Source: Methylobacterium mesophilicum (GTDB lineage Bacteria; Pseudomonadota; Alphaproteobacteria; Rhizobiales; Beijerinckiaceae). Taken from it: 51,181 bases of DNA. Within the stretch, counting starts at the first letter, position 1. Every line of letters begins with the position of its first letter. The position numbers and the translations under genes are program-made. Positions 50,959 through 51,181 of the stretch are shown here, piece after piece. Below the pieces are notes generated by a model that was not told where the DNA came from, did not search any database, and worked only from the letters and a program-made list of their open reading frames with translations. The stretch lies in contig NZ_BPQU01000033.1 of assembly GCF_022179445.1 (NCBI RefSeq), positions 1 through 51,181 on the forward strand, given 5' to 3'.

Positions 50959-51181
50959 GACATCCCTCCCGCCTGCAGGACCCGAGACGACGCCGCAGGC
51001 TCCGGCCGGAACGGCCCTCGCCCGGGACCGTTCCCGCGTCGCGCCGCACCCGGCTTCCCTGCCTCGCCTGTCCACGTTCCTCAAGAGCGCCGGCCCGACC
51101 GTGGCGAACGCCGGGGTCGGGCCGCTCAGGGCGATCGCTTGAAGGGGATCAGGCGGTCTGAGTGACGATGGCTCTGAGGTA
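50959..51181. other. Right edge, no gene recognised
   Basis: About 220 bases up to the window end. Frames here are Arg/Pro/Ala-rich. The upstream region of the small minus-strand gene lies here. Nothing else can be supported. Confidence 0.4.

Overview
The window looks like chromosomal DNA from a GC-rich alphaproteobacterium of the Hyphomicrobiales, most likely Methylobacterium or a close relative. This rests on very high GC at third codon positions, SOS boxes of the alphaproteobacterial GTTC-N7-GTTC form, an imuA-imuB-dnaE2 cassette, a short prolyl-tRNA synthetase, and a gltA-gltX-comEC-lexA block of the kind found in this class. No species is claimed. I saw no rRNA, tRNA, CRISPR array, prophage or intact insertion sequence.

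Layout. 0.2-4.9 kb (minus strand): a chemoreceptor, then a probable two-gene operon of a YqcI/YcgG-type heme N-hydroxylase and a DUF1989 protein, then ureE with a histidine-rich tail. 5.1-7.9 kb: a glycine-zipper lipoprotein, a TerB/DnaJ protein and an AmpD amidase, with a VapBC-type toxin-antitoxin pair on the other strand between the last two. 8.0-13.2 kb: a TerC-family protein, an MFS plus SMR(Gdx-type) efflux operon, a GNAT acetyltransferase and an HI0933-type flavoprotein. 13.5-20.1 kb: a secreted collagen-like protein, then imuA-imuB-dnaE2 behind an SOS box. 20.2-22.2 kb: two BLUF blue-light proteins downstream of an AerR/PpaA-like B12-binding protein, all on the minus strand and probably one transcript. 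22.2-24.0 kb: mostly non-coding, with one small gene and a candidate small RNA that has its own promoter and terminator. 24.0-30.2 kb: proS, lolC-lolD, two small envelope proteins and a UGT-type glycosyltransferase. 30.4-35.6 kb: a 34-residue membrane peptide, dnaE1, the remnant of an L,D-transpeptidase and a manganese catalase. 36-42 kb: envelope hypotheticals, chaC, recO, parC and a small gene pair whose first member is frameshifted. 42-51 kb: alkA, gltA, gltX, comEC, lexA, a heme oxygenase, a lipoprotein and a small unknown protein.

Genes that work together. LexA (48.4 kb) should repress both itself and the ImuA-ImuB-DnaE2 mutasome, since both promoters carry the same box. DnaE1, RecO, AlkA and ParC add to a region rich in DNA replication and repair. 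The BLUF-BLUF-B12 cluster is the most interesting group: it contains, as separate proteins, the blue-light domain and the B12-like domain type that AppA of purple bacteria joins in one chain. The heme oxygenase at 49.4 kb could supply biliverdin for a phytochrome elsewhere. The YqcI/DUF1989/UreE genes, with a guanidinium-type SMR exporter 6 kb away, hint at guanidino or urea nitrogen chemistry.
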